In this document: one piece after another, positions 7,706-16,348 of the stretch
Position numbering within the stretch: the stretch's first letter is position 1
How the letters are laid out: every line of letters starts with the position of its first letter
From: a virus
Length of the DNA stretch: 56,526 nucleotides
Virus record (IMG/VR): IMGVR_UViG_3300033571_007182
Coordinates: 1-56,526 of that record
Strand: one strand, 5' to 3'
The notes under the pieces: generated by a model
Database searches by the model: none
What the model was told of the DNA's origin: nothing
What the model saw: the letters and a program-made list of their open reading frames with translations, nothing else
Made by a program: the position numbers and the translations under genes

Positions 7706-8148
7706 AATCAAAACCATTATTCATACCAGGAGCCGTGCCTTCCAGCAAGAACAGCAGGATTATGACACGCTCAGGATTATTCATAGCGAGCAAGCAAACT
7801 CAGAAGTATCGCAAACTATCTGCAGCATATTGGATGATGCACAAGCCAGCCTTCAAGGCAGCGCTATCAGGCATGTCCAAACCTATAATCATAGGAATGC
7901 ATTTTGTAAGGGCTAGTCGTCATAAGTGGGATTTTATCAATCCTGCTCAGACGATCCAAGACGAGATGACAAAAGCTGGATGGATTGATGATGACAATGT
8001 GGAAGAGATACTACCAGTACCTCTTTACATTGATGGGTTGCCATGGAGCTATGACAAGACAAATCCTGGCGTATATATTGCTGTTCTGGACTCCTTCTGT
8101 GAAGCAGTAGACTTAAAAACAGAAGATCCAGATGAAACCCTTCCTTAA
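7702..8148 (+). CDS. rusA: RusA-like Holliday junction resolvase
   Basis: 148 residues. The N-terminal 'IPGAVPSSKNSRIMTRSG' is the usual start of phage RusA-fold enzymes. The acidic catalytic region is present as 'HKWDFINPAQTIQDEMTKA' followed by 'GWIDDDNVEEI', supplying the Asp residues that bind metal. RusA enzymes cut four-way junctions as dimers and resolve recombination and replication intermediates before packaging. It overlaps the primase gene by four bases and the exonuclease gene by 17, so it is embedded in the operon. Confidence 0.85.
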   Translation: MKSKPLFIPGAVPSSKNSRIMTRSGLFIASKQTQKYRKLSAAYWMMHKPAFKAALSGMSKPIIIGMHFVRASRHKWDFINPAQTIQDEMTKAGWIDDDNVEEILPVPLYIDGLPWSYDKTNPGVYIAVLDSFCEAVDLKTEDPDETLP

Positions 8149-9199
8149 CCCCTATGAATTAGACCTCGTAGAGAAGTTAAAACTCGAAGACGAGTTTTTT
8201 GCGCAAGGATTCCTGATGTCCTATTCAGGATTGAACAGGTTACTGTTCAGCCCAGGCGCGTTTTACCAACATTATGTCCTTAGACAAAGGGACGACACCA
8301 CAGACAAAGCAATGGCTGAAGGTAAACTGATCCATTGCATGCTGCTCAATCCTGAAAACTTCCAGGATGAGTTTGTAGTGTTACCCAATGCTTTCCCAAG
8401 TGACAATCCCAAGCGTGTGATGGAGCGATTGCATAGTCATATTGCAGAAGCTTATCCTCAAATCAGAGATGTCAAAGAAAGCATCCTTCCCTATTTAGAG
8501 AATGTACAGAATGCCATGCTTGATATCCTCAAGGATGAGAATCTGCATCAGACCCTCAAGACAGACCAGCAGCGCTTAGATCGCATGCTCACTGACAAGA
8601 ACATGGAGTACTTAGACTTTCTTCTCAAGAAGAATGGTCGCACTGTTGTTGACAGGGACATGGTTGTATTTGCTGAAAGGGTGCGAGAGACATTTACCAA
8701 CAACATAGCCATGCGTAAGCTAATGGGCATGGATAGCTTGGAATCAACTGTTCACAATGAGACTGAGCTGGTGATGTTTGCTGATTATGAGTTTGGCATA
8801 CGCGGTATCATTGACAATCTAGTCATAGACCATGATGAAAAAGTGATCCGCGTGAATGACTTGAAGAAAACATCCAAGCCCTTGTCACAGTTCCCAGATA
8901 CAGTGGAGTATTACAAGTATTGGTTACAGGCAGCCATCTACAAGATGATTGTAGATAATGTCAAGATGACTACATATGGTGTGGATTACCCAGTGGAGTT
9001 CAGGTTTCTTGTAGTAGATCCCTATATGCAGATTGCACCTTTTAGGATATCTGAGAAAAGCATGGAGGAGTATACCCAAAAGACTTTGGAAGCATTACAG
9101 ATGGCTGACAAGCATTTTGTAAATAAGGACTTCAATCTCCCCTATCACACACTTACCATAGCACACGATAAGTCTGACTACCAAGAATTCCTTCTATGA
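8132..9199 (+). CDS. PD-(D/E)XK exonuclease, RecB/RecE-like
   Basis: 355 residues. 'SYSGLNRLLFSPGAFYQHYV' followed by 'GKLIHCMLLNPENF' is the characteristic N-terminal helix and motif I region of phage exonucleases of the DUF3799/RecB-like group. The catalytic core is 'IRGIIDNLV' (Asp228), 'NDLKKTS' (Asp243, Lys245) and the motif III helix 'YWLQAAIYKMI'. It should resect DNA ends to feed single strands to the SSB and Sak4-like ATPase. The start lies inside the resolvase gene, and the stop overlaps the next start by four bases. Confidence 0.87.
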   Translation: MKPFLNPYELDLVEKLKLEDEFFAQGFLMSYSGLNRLLFSPGAFYQHYVLRQRDDTTDKAMAEGKLIHCMLLNPENFQDEFVVLPNAFPSDNPKRVMERLHSHIAEAYPQIRDVKESILPYLENVQNAMLDILKDENLHQTLKTDQQRLDRMLTDKNMEYLDFLLKKNGRTVVDRDMVVFAERVRETFTNNIAMRKLMGMDSLESTVHNETELVMFADYEFGIRGIIDNLVIDHDEKVIRVNDLKKTSKPLSQFPDTVEYYKYWLQAAIYKMIVDNVKMTTYGVDYPVEFRFLVVDPYMQIAPFRISEKSMEEYTQKTLEALQMADKHFVNKDFNLPYHTLTIAHDKSDYQEFLL

Positions 9200-9810
9200 C
9201 CTATCAACTGAAAAAGTTGTATTCAAGGTATTTCCAGAAGTCAAGGAGTTTTCTGGCACCTGTGCTTGGTCTGAAAAAGACAGCCAAGTTTCCATTCAAG
9301 CAATCGTATCTACAATTGGAAGGATTGTATACAGTGGATGACCAGCGGATAATACTGACTTTTGACAACCCGCATGATGATCCTGCTTGGGATAAGTACC
9401 AGCTGGATTCATTAGTGCAAAGTCCCATGTTTGATGAAATCCATAATATTGGAGATAGTCAAGTAGCTATGTCATTTGACTTGCATTGTATCAGGGAGGA
9501 TTACAGTCTTGTCCTTCAGGGCAAGTACAGTAAGTTATCCAAGCTGGTCAAAAACAAGATCAGAGAGTTTTATGGGCATGACAGCCCTGAATGGATCTAT
9601 ATGGAAAGTTTCCTCTTTCCTGAGAGGTATGTAAAATTGTACAGTGAAATCCTTGCAGTTGACGAGGAACATATTAGATTTACAGGCGAATTGTGCGACC
9701 TGCCAAATCTGGAAAAGGAAACCTTAAAACCAAAACTATATGCAAAAATCAATGATGCTTATTCATTCCTCTTGGAACAGAGGGAAGACCTTCAGAATGA
9801 TCCCAGTTGA
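9196..9810 (+). CDS. Hypothetical protein between exonuclease and polymerase genes
   Basis: 204 residues with a basic N-terminus (QLKKLYSRYFQKSRSF) and alternating strands and helices ('EGLYTVDDQRIILTF', 'QVAMSFDLHCIRE', 'LVLQGKYSKLSKLVKNKI'). I recognise no family. It overlaps the exonuclease by four bases and the next gene by 14, so it is made together with replication proteins. Nothing suggests secretion or membrane association. Confidence 0.7.
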   Translation: MTYQLKKLYSRYFQKSRSFLAPVLGLKKTAKFPFKQSYLQLEGLYTVDDQRIILTFDNPHDDPAWDKYQLDSLVQSPMFDEIHNIGDSQVAMSFDLHCIREDYSLVLQGKYSKLSKLVKNKIREFYGHDSPEWIYMESFLFPERYVKLYSEILAVDEEHIRFTGELCDLPNLEKETLKPKLYAKINDAYSFLLEQREDLQNDPS

Positions 9811-10132
9811 GATGGAGTGTCCATACAATGAGGTGATTTATGACAAAGACCAAGGTGTCCTTGCTGTGATCAGTAAAGAGTGCAAAGAAGCATTCCAACT
9901 TGTCCCAAAAATGACTGAGAAAGGAGACGTAAGTTACCTTAGAGCAGCTAGGGAAAATGGCAAAAACTACTCTGAAGAACGCAGGGTATTGGATACCTGG
10001 TATGAGTACTATGTAGAATCAAGAGAAGATATCGAAGCACTGATTGCCCGCTTTGCAGTGAATGATGAGTCATTTGATTACAAACAATACCTGGATGAAA
10101 AGCCAGCTATAGAACCACCTATTGTACGATGA
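9797..10132 (+). CDS. Hypothetical replication-operon protein
   Basis: 111 residues from ATG 9797, giving a 14-base overlap typical of this operon. An upstream ATG at 9740 would give 130 residues but a 71-base overlap with the preceding gene. The sequence has an N-terminal beta part ('EVIYDKDQGVLAVIS') and a C-terminal part 'KNYSEERRVLDTWYEYYVE' plus 'FAVNDESFDYKQYLDE' that looks like a conserved protein-interaction end. The stop overlaps the DNA polymerase start by four bases, so an accessory role to the polymerase is plausible but unproven. Confidence 0.65.
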   Translation: MIPVEMECPYNEVIYDKDQGVLAVISKECKEAFQLVPKMTEKGDVSYLRAARENGKNYSEERRVLDTWYEYYVESREDIEALIARFAVNDESFDYKQYLDEKPAIEPPIVR

Positions 10133-12051
10133 CCACAAAACATTGGGTATATGACTTAGAGACCCTGGTGAATTGCTTCATCGGGGTCTTCGAGTCTTAT
10201 GTGAGTACTGAGCGCAGGGTATTTGTAGTAAGTCCCCTTAGGAATGACATTGAACACCTTGTTGAGTTTCTTAAGGAGTGCAGGATAAATCAAACCTGGA
10301 TGTTCGGATTCAATAATCTGGCATTTGACGCCCAGATTATAGAGTTCATACTCAAAAAAGCTGACAGACTCTCTGTCATCTCAGGTGAACATGCTTCATC
10401 TGAGATATATGCATATGCCCAAAGTGTTATTGAAAAATCCAATAAAGGTGAGTTTGCAGATTATCCTGAATGGAAGCTAAGTATGCCACAAGTAGATATA
10501 TTTAAGCTCAACCACTGGGATAGCGAAGCCAAAAGATGCGGACTCAAGTGGATTCAATACAGCATGGATTGGGATAATGTAGAAGAAATGCCACATCCTC
10601 ACTACAAACCTGTAGAGGATGAAGCGCAATTACAAGCTGTAATCAGCTATTGCATGAATGACGTATCCAGCACCAAAGGGATATTCTTGCTTGGAGATAT
10701 GAAAAAGCAGATCAACCTGAGGGCTAAACTGAGCAAAGAATATGGCTTAAAGCTTCATTCAGCCAGCGAGCCGCGCATAAGCAAGGAGATGTTCATCCAC
10801 TTTCTGAGCCAAAAGCTTGATATGGATAAGAAAACCATCAAGGCCCTACGCACAGAGAGAAAGAATGTGCCTATCAAGGATCTTATCTTGCCTTATGTAC
10901 GATTCAAAACACCTGAATTCTGTAACATGCTTGCATGGTTTAGAAAGCTGGATGTGCAAATCACAGATGGTAAGATCAAGGGACCTCAGCATATGATGAG
11001 AGCCTTTGGAGTGGATACCGTGTATGCATTGGGTGGCGTGCATGGTTGTATCAGTTCAGGAGTGTATGACTCCGATGATCAGCATGTCATAGTCACAGCA
11101 GATGTCACCAGTTTCTATCCCAATCTAGCTATCCGCAATCAGTGGTCTCCCGCCCATATTCCCAAAGATGACTTCTGTGAGCTGTATGAGTGGTTCTTCG
11201 AGGAGCGTAAGAAGTATGACAAGAAGAATCCCCTGAACTATCTGTTCAAGATTATTCTCAATAGTACATACGGTCTAAGCAAGAACAAACACAGCTTCCT
11301 GTATGATCCAGAGTTGACCTTCCGCATTACTGTCAATGGTCAACTGCTGCTGAGTATACTCTATGAGAATGTGATGCTGGCCATACCTGATGCACAACCC
11401 CTCATGCAAAATACTGATGGCCTTGAGTTTCGTATACCTAGAGACCAGATGCCTGCATTTGAGAAAGTATGCAAGGAGTGGGAAGAGATGACCAGCCTAC
11501 AGCTTGAGGTAGATACCTACCAGAAGATGATTATTGCAGATGTAAACAACTACATCGCTGTCTATGGTAAAGGTAAAGAGCCTAAGTGCAAGGGCAGGTT
11601 CGAGTGGAAGGATATTGCCCTACACAAAAACAAAAGCTTTCTTGTGGTATCCAAAGCACTGTATGAGTATTTTGTCAATGGTGTAAAGCCTGAGGATTAT
11701 CTGGCGTCCAATACAAACATCTTTGACTACTGTGGAGGTGTTAAAATCCGCGGCGAATGGTGCTTTGTACAGCGCTATGTCAAAGATGGAATATATACCC
11801 AAGACAAGCTTCAGAAGCTAGTGCGGTACTATATCGCAGAATCTGGTGTCAAGCTATTCAAATGCCATCCTGATGGTAGAGAGATACAACTAGAGGCAGG
11901 CCACTGGATACAACGGGTATTCAACAAATTCGAGGATAAACCCTTTGAAGAATATGGTATCAATACCAAGTATTACTTGGAACAGATTTACCAGGAAATT
12001 GCTAATATTGAGGGTGCTAGAAAAGGTTATATACAAACAACATTGTTCTAA
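10129..12051 (+). CDS. Family B DNA polymerase with 3'-5' exonuclease
   Basis: 640 residues, compact for family B. Proofreading motifs: Exo I 'VYDLETL' (Asp9, Glu11), Exo II 'FNNLAFD', Exo III 'YCMNDV'. Polymerase motifs: A 'DVTSFYPNL' (Asp325), B 'KIILNSTYG' (Lys374, Asn378, Tyr381), C 'QNTDGLEF' (Asp430). In motif C the first Asp of the usual DTDS is Asn, a variant I recall from other phage family B enzymes. Only about 50 residues separate motifs A and B. crAss-like phages carry either a family A or a family B polymerase; this one has family B. The gene is the last large gene of the replication operon. Confidence 0.9.
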   Translation: MTTKHWVYDLETLVNCFIGVFESYVSTERRVFVVSPLRNDIEHLVEFLKECRINQTWMFGFNNLAFDAQIIEFILKKADRLSVISGEHASSEIYAYAQSVIEKSNKGEFADYPEWKLSMPQVDIFKLNHWDSEAKRCGLKWIQYSMDWDNVEEMPHPHYKPVEDEAQLQAVISYCMNDVSSTKGIFLLGDMKKQINLRAKLSKEYGLKLHSASEPRISKEMFIHFLSQKLDMDKKTIKALRTERKNVPIKDLILPYVRFKTPEFCNMLAWFRKLDVQITDGKIKGPQHMMRAFGVDTVYALGGVHGCISSGVYDSDDQHVIVTADVTSFYPNLAIRNQWSPAHIPKDDFCELYEWFFEERKKYDKKNPLNYLFKIILNSTYGLSKNKHSFLYDPELTFRITVNGQLLLSILYENVMLAIPDAQPLMQNTDGLEFRIPRDQMPAFEKVCKEWEEMTSLQLEVDTYQKMIIADVNNYIAVYGKGKEPKCKGRFEWKDIALHKNKSFLVVSKALYEYFVNGVKPEDYLASNTNIFDYCGGVKIRGEWCFVQRYVKDGIYTQDKLQKLVRYYIAESGVKLFKCHPDGREIQLEAGHWIQRVFNKFEDKPFEEYGINTKYYLEQIYQEIANIEGARKGYIQTTLF

Positions 12052-12236
12052 TGAGTAAAACAATCATTGATCGCGTAGTCGAACAGATTATAGACGATAT
12101 TTGCAATTACAACGATACTGCAGCGCTGGAGGAGTTTCTCCAGTTGCTGCATAATGAAAAAACACACAAGTTCTTCCAAGGCTATCTTCCTGAGGAAGAA
12201 TGGAAAGACTATCCAGATTATGACAAAGATGAATGA
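12051..12236 (+). CDS. Small acidic protein, function unknown
   Basis: 61 residues. Its ATG shares one base with the polymerase stop (TAATG). It is helical and acidic ('DRVVEQIIDDICNYND', 'ALEEFLQLL') and ends 'GYLPEEEWKDYPDYDKDE'. Short proteins ending in a similar LPEEE-like segment are, from memory, common near phage polymerase genes, without known function. Tight coupling to the polymerase suggests a role in replication or its regulation. Confidence 0.65.
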   Translation: MSKTIIDRVVEQIIDDICNYNDTAALEEFLQLLHNEKTHKFFQGYLPEEEWKDYPDYDKDE

Positions 12237-12600
12237 TCTTAGGGATGTGATCTATCTCAATGCCAAAAAAAAAGGATTTTGGGATAATGAACGCAACATT
12301 GCTGAAGCTTTGATGCTAGTAGTAACAGAACTTGCAGAGGCTGTAGAAGTGCACAGGCGAGAAGGCTATGTGCATACTCTCAGTCCTGAAATCAAGGAAC
12401 AGTTCAATGATATGAATGATGCTGAATTTGCAGAACACTTTACCCTTTTGGTAAAAGACCAGTTTGCAGATGAGATGGCTGATTCCATCATTAGAATACT
12501 GGATCTTTGCGGTGGACTCAATATTGACATAGACTGGCACATCCATGCCAAAATCAGGTATAATGCAACAAGAGAACGGTTACATGGAAAAAAGTACTGA
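12220..12600 (+). CDS. MazG-like nucleotide pyrophosphohydrolase
   Basis: 126 residues from ATG 12220, which overlaps the preceding gene by 17 bases. ATG 12229 is an equally reasonable start, while a longer reading from 12154 would overlap too much. The all-alpha MazG fold shows in 'LMLVVTELAEAVEVHRREG' (metal-binding ExxE-type helix) and 'DEMADSIIRILDLCGGLNID' (ExxD helix). These enzymes hydrolyse (d)NTPs to monophosphates. In phages they may clean up aberrant nucleotides or dampen host (p)ppGpp signalling; the substrate cannot be told from the sequence. Confidence 0.78.
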   Translation: MTKMNDLRDVIYLNAKKKGFWDNERNIAEALMLVVTELAEAVEVHRREGYVHTLSPEIKEQFNDMNDAEFAEHFTLLVKDQFADEMADSIIRILDLCGGLNIDIDWHIHAKIRYNATRERLHGKKY

Positions 12601-12862
12601 GTATCTGATAGAAGAAGTCTGTGACCAAATTAAAGTCCTATTACTCTCCAAGAGCAAGGCTTATGGGGATGCTGTACATCAGCAGGGCCCGCTTTTCAAT
12701 ATTGATCCTGAGATAGGTATACAAGCTAGGATCAATGACAAGTTAAGACGTATACAAAATATGGGGATTACCCCAGATACTGAAGATAGCATTGATGATC
12801 TAATAGGTTATCTGGTGCATCTCAAGATTGCAAGGTTGCGCAAGAGTCCTAAGATATTCTAA
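12584..12862 (+). CDS. DUF1599-like (nucleotide-modification-associated) protein
   Basis: 92 residues from ATG 12584, giving a 17-base overlap with the MazG-like gene. ATGs at 12563 or 12545 are possible. The pattern 'LLLSKSKAYGDAV', 'IQARINDKLRRIQNMG' and 'EDSIDDLIGYLVHLKIA' resembles DUF1599, an all-alpha domain distantly akin to MazG-type helices and associated with nucleotide modification. It would form a nucleotide-pool module with its neighbour. It is the last gene of the plus-strand block, and a strong hairpin follows. Confidence 0.65.
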   Translation: MEKSTEYLIEEVCDQIKVLLLSKSKAYGDAVHQQGPLFNIDPEIGIQARINDKLRRIQNMGITPDTEDSIDDLIGYLVHLKIARLRKSPKIF

Positions 12863-12870
12863 AAGGAAAA

Positions 12871-12895
12871 CCCCTACAGAGAGCATCTGTAGGGG
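12871..12895 (-). terminator. Strong hairpin terminator between convergent blocks
   Basis: CCCCTACAGA (12871-12880) and TCTGTAGGGG (12886-12895) pair perfectly over ten bases with a five-base loop. Read on the minus strand the stem is followed by TTTTCCTTTT, so it is a good intrinsic terminator for the tail-fibre operon. On the plus strand the T-tract is absent, but the stem may still protect or pause the end of the replication transcript. Confidence 0.85.
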
Positions 12896-12927
12896 CAACC
12901 AACCAATAATCAAACAACCCAAACAAA

Positions 12928-15186
12928 TCAGGGTATTCTTACTGCTCCAATGGAGTTAGTGGTCTGGTCATGATATAAGTATGTACCAGTTGTAGCACCA
13001 GGAGCTATGATCACAGCAGACGCAGCTGCATAATTCAAATATGAAGGAAGACAGTCATTGGAGATGATGGTGGAGTTAGGAATTGCATTGTTAGCTCCAG
13101 CACCATTACCAAGGGCAAGTACATAGTTCACAGTGTTGGTTTGAGCAGCACCTGAACCAAGTGCGACAACAAAGTCTCCAGCATTACCTGCACCTGCAAG
13201 TACACCCATTGCATGAAGTTTGTCTCCAGTATTGGCATTACCTGCGCTCTTACCTATCGCCACCACTTCGATTCCAATGTTGTTGAATCCAGCACCTTGA
13301 CCAATGAGGATGGCATCAGCACCTGTCTGGTTCTGACCTGCGTTCTCACCAATTGCAATAGCATCACTACCTGTATTACCTGAGAGTGCATTGTTACCTA
13401 TGGCTACTACATCACTTCCTGTGTTGGTCAATGCTGCACTGTTACCAAGTGCAACCACATCAATTCCACTGTTTCCACTAGCTGCATCAGAACCAAGTCC
13501 GATCACATCACTGGCACCTGTGTTGGATACACCAGCATCGGTTCCAATAAACAAAAGACCATCTGCAATATCCTGACCTGCGGCAAGCGTATCTTGTATG
13601 TTACAGCATGCAGAAAGAGGATTATTGTAAATTAAATCAGATATTGAAGGAATAGTGGCAGGTGCAATCGTTACCCATAAATTATTTGTAGGATTTACAA
13701 TTGCTGCGGCATTCACTGAAGGATCACCGCCAAAGTCTACAGTTTGAAAATCCCAAATTGTGCTTCCTACATTTCTGAACATTGTAGGCCATAGTCCAGT
13801 AGTAGTATTTACAGGCAATGTAGGAGCTGTAGGATAAGTCGAGTAAACAGGAATATTCCTAAGCTCGATTATTGGATTTCTTCCAGGAACAGACGCCGTT
13901 TCTTCAATGTTTATAATTGAAGTTGGAGAAAGATTGTATGGGAAAATAGTATATAATATGTATACAGTATCAAGGAGGTATCGATTATTCGATGTGGCTT
14001 TTACTGTGACAAGTGCATTGTTCCATCCCTGGGTAACCTGTGGATTTGTATTGCTTTGTATGTAATTTACATCATAAACTTTTGATGCTTTCAAGTTAAA
14101 ACCCTGAAGTGTTGGAGACCCTGAGTCAAGGTAGATACCATGATCGAATTTGCTTGTACCTGTCAGTACAATATGTTCTATTTCTACACCAGCACCGTCA
14201 ATTACTTTGATACATTCAGATTGACTTATTGTATCAAGGACATTTACCTGATTTATTTTTAGATTAGTGCATCCTACTGAAGGAGTTGCACCAGGCCAAG
14301 AACCACTTGAAGTACGTATGCTATTGGTAGCAATGCCTGTAGTGTTTATTTTTTGAATCATTGCTGAATCACACCACTCCATTCTAACACCAATATCAAA
14401 ATTCTGAATGGTTAGATTCTCAACCAAAGCATTATTTGAAGCAGTCAATGTCAGAAATGAATATCCACTTCCTTGCCATACTCCTCCCAAACCGTCAGCA
14501 TTGAAATTCTTAAAGGTCACACTTGCCTTTTTCATTTCAATGGCATCATTGGGATTGGATGGATTTGAAGGATAACGATTGAAGAAATCAAACTGGTTAT
14601 TGTTTGCTTTCTTAATCGTGGCTCCATTGCCATCAATGATGATTGATATGTCGTTTGTTACAAAAGGAGGAAGAATGGTATTGGATCCTCTTGGAAGAGT
14701 TACCATTCTTGTAAGATAGTATGTCTTAGGTTCAAATGTCAATGAGTTTGCATTTACGGGAAGACTTGCCCCAGAACTTGGAGTAGCATTCAATGCAATC
14801 ATGTCGTCCATGAACTTCATTGCATACCTGATAGCTGTAGTATCATAGTTATCAGTGGTGGTTGCAAAGCCAGGTCCATAATAAGAATCCAAAGTGAGCT
14901 GATTTACACCAAGCTGAGCATAGGTGTTAGGAATGCTTACACTGTTTTGACATCCAAACCAGCTTACTGAGATTGGACCATCAAATGAGCGCAGCCAGTA
15001 TCCTGTAACAGCATTCACAGGTTTGATTCTGACACCAGGAATATTAGTGATGGTGCTGTTGTTAACTCCACCTACCCAGCGGAAGATGCCTCCACCTGTA
15101 GTTGTATTGCGATCAAACGCCCCAATCACATGTGAGGAGTAAGTTGTGGAATTAGCGAGATCCCAGAAATGTCTATAAAATGCCAT
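12928..15186 (-). CDS. Beta-helix tail fibre/spike with trimeric-adhesin-like repeats
   Basis: 752 residues. The N-terminus has the typical tail-spike entry pattern ('GGGIFRWVGG', 'GYWLRSFDGPISVSWFG'). About residues 100-480 form a right-handed parallel beta-helix of the pectate-lyase superfamily ('ISIIIDGNGATIKKA', 'VENLTIQNFDIGVRMEW'). From 541 to 701 come ten 16-residue repeats of the form G.D.VAIGN.A..GNT, as in YadA-type trimeric adhesin heads. A 51-residue cap ends the chain. It is probably a trimeric receptor-binding protein, and possibly a polysaccharide depolymerase. It lies seven bases below another beta-helix gene and is last in its operon. Confidence 0.85.
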   Translation of the reverse strand: MAFYRHFWDLANSTTYSSHVIGAFDRNTTTGGGIFRWVGGVNNSTITNIPGVRIKPVNAVTGYWLRSFDGPISVSWFGCQNSVSIPNTYAQLGVNQLTLDSYYGPGFATTTDNYDTTAIRYAMKFMDDMIALNATPSSGASLPVNANSLTFEPKTYYLTRMVTLPRGSNTILPPFVTNDISIIIDGNGATIKKANNNQFDFFNRYPSNPSNPNDAIEMKKASVTFKNFNADGLGGVWQGSGYSFLTLTASNNALVENLTIQNFDIGVRMEWCDSAMIQKINTTGIATNSIRTSSGSWPGATPSVGCTNLKINQVNVLDTISQSECIKVIDGAGVEIEHIVLTGTSKFDHGIYLDSGSPTLQGFNLKASKVYDVNYIQSNTNPQVTQGWNNALVTVKATSNNRYLLDTVYILYTIFPYNLSPTSIINIEETASVPGRNPIIELRNIPVYSTYPTAPTLPVNTTTGLWPTMFRNVGSTIWDFQTVDFGGDPSVNAAAIVNPTNNLWVTIAPATIPSISDLIYNNPLSACCNIQDTLAAGQDIADGLLFIGTDAGVSNTGASDVIGLGSDAASGNSGIDVVALGNSAALTNTGSDVVAIGNNALSGNTGSDAIAIGENAGQNQTGADAILIGQGAGFNNIGIEVVAIGKSAGNANTGDKLHAMGVLAGAGNAGDFVVALGSGAAQTNTVNYVLALGNGAGANNAIPNSTIISNDCLPSYLNYAAASAVIIAPGATTGTYLYHDQTTNSIGAVRIP
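13084..13566 (-). repeat. Ten-copy 48-bp coding repeat (YadA-head-like)
   Basis: The array encodes residues 541-701 of the fibre. Nine units are 16 residues and one is 17. Each carries a hydrophobic-Ala-x-Gly core, for example 'GSDVVAIGNNALSGNT' then 'GSDAIAIGENAGQNQT'. The DNA copies are diverged, so the array is old rather than a recent expansion. The pattern predicts a left-handed parallel beta-roll trimer. Copy number could change by recombination. Confidence 0.8.
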
Positions 15187-15192
15187 GGTTGT

Positions 15193-16347
15193 TTAGATAT
15201 ATTTGTTGTTTACAAAGATTGAATCTGCAAGTATGATCTTCGACTCATCGAAGAACTCAGCATACCTATGATAAGGTATGAGACTATTATACCATCTTCC
15301 AGGACCAAAGATATTACGCCCGTCGTATATTTCCTTGAATTCCCAAGTCACTACATTATCAGGAGGAGCTACAGGACAATTTACAGGAGAAGGTATGCCC
15401 CCTGCAGTTTTGAACTTAGCATTTGGTGGAAGATATGGTACATTCTCCACATATAAGTGTGGGTTGAATGTAGAAGTAAGCACATAAGCATTGGCTTCTA
15501 CGATGATCATGCCACCTGTCACAGGAACACCTGTGGAGGTTATATAAAGACCATCTATCTTGACAAAGCCATCAGTCAAGTGTAAGTATATCATCGCTGT
15601 ATCCGCAGATGGAGCTTTGAAATTCCTGATCTGTACATTGTTTACTACATTGGGAGGAGTAGCTCCTGTGCCACCTGCGCTGTCAAAGTTGATACAATAA
15701 CCAACTCTTCCTAAAGTGGCACATTGATAATATGCTAAACCAGCTGTAGCATAAGATGAGAACCCTATGATATTGCTAGGATTGGTATCTAGACTAATAA
15801 CCTTACAATTGGTGTAGGTTATGTCATTACACAAAGTATTAAGTGGATGTACAAAGGCAGGATCTACCCCGTCTCTGAATCCTACTGACTTTACATTATA
15901 TGCCCTGCAATTATTGATGGCAGCCCTGTCTACATTAGCTAAGGACATGCCTACCTTGCAATTGTCAAACTTACAGTTCTCAATGATCACATTGGATGCG
16001 CTGAACAATTCCAAAGCATACATAGGATAATTTCTACAGTCAAAGTAGACATCCCTGATTACAATTGAACAGGTCTTGATGTCAGTACCAATTCCATTGT
16101 TTCTCCTGATCAATGAGGTATCAGTGCCAAAGTTACTTGCAGGCTGTAAAGTGATACCATTGCCTTCGATGATCAAAGTCCTGGAAGCATTACCTACAAA
16201 GTCAGCAGGAATGTTCAGTGTAGATGTCAGTTGTATGATATCTGTATTGGACTCTATGGAAATGCAGGTAGTGTCATTGGTAGCAGCAGCCGCTATGGCT
16301 GCGCTCAATGTAGCTGCATTTGTTACTACTATCTTGTTTGCTGACAT
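15193..16347 (-). CDS. Parallel beta-helix tail protein
   Basis: 384 residues. Regular strand repeats ('RTLIIEGNGITLQP', 'CSIVIRDVYFDCRNY', 'SNVIIENCKFDNCKVG', 'RAAINNCRAYNVKSVG') show a right-handed beta-helix with asparagine/cysteine ladders of the pectate-lyase type. There is no signal peptide. It follows the spanin candidate with a one-base gap and precedes the larger fibre by five bases, so the two are likely partner receptor-binding proteins on the tail. The aromatic-rich C-terminus (FGPGRWYNSLIPYHRYAEFF) may be the tip or an attachment part. Enzymatic activity cannot be judged from the sequence. Confidence 0.75.
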   Translation of the reverse strand: MSANKIVVTNAATLSAAIAAAATNDTTCISIESNTDIIQLTSTLNIPADFVGNASRTLIIEGNGITLQPASNFGTDTSLIRRNNGIGTDIKTCSIVIRDVYFDCRNYPMYALELFSASNVIIENCKFDNCKVGMSLANVDRAAINNCRAYNVKSVGFRDGVDPAFVHPLNTLCNDITYTNCKVISLDTNPSNIIGFSSYATAGLAYYQCATLGRVGYCINFDSAGGTGATPPNVVNNVQIRNFKAPSADTAMIYLHLTDGFVKIDGLYITSTGVPVTGGMIIVEANAYVLTSTFNPHLYVENVPYLPPNAKFKTAGGIPSPVNCPVAPPDNVVTWEFKEIYDGRNIFGPGRWYNSLIPYHRYAEFFDESKIILADSIFVNNKYI

Positions 16348-16348
16348 T

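Noticed and set aside
9740-9796. Upstream ATG extending the gene before the polymerase
   Set aside because: It would overlap the preceding gene by 71 bases, while the operon's usual overlaps are 1-20 bases. ATG 9797 fits this pattern.
12154-12219. Longer MazG-like start
   Set aside because: The extension lies wholly within the preceding gene and its residues do not resemble MazG proteins.
13084-13566. Regular 48-bp periodicity that could suggest a CRISPR or other DNA repeat array
   Set aside because: The units are coding, in frame and diverged at the DNA level, with conservation following protein positions. There are no identical repeats separated by unique spacers.
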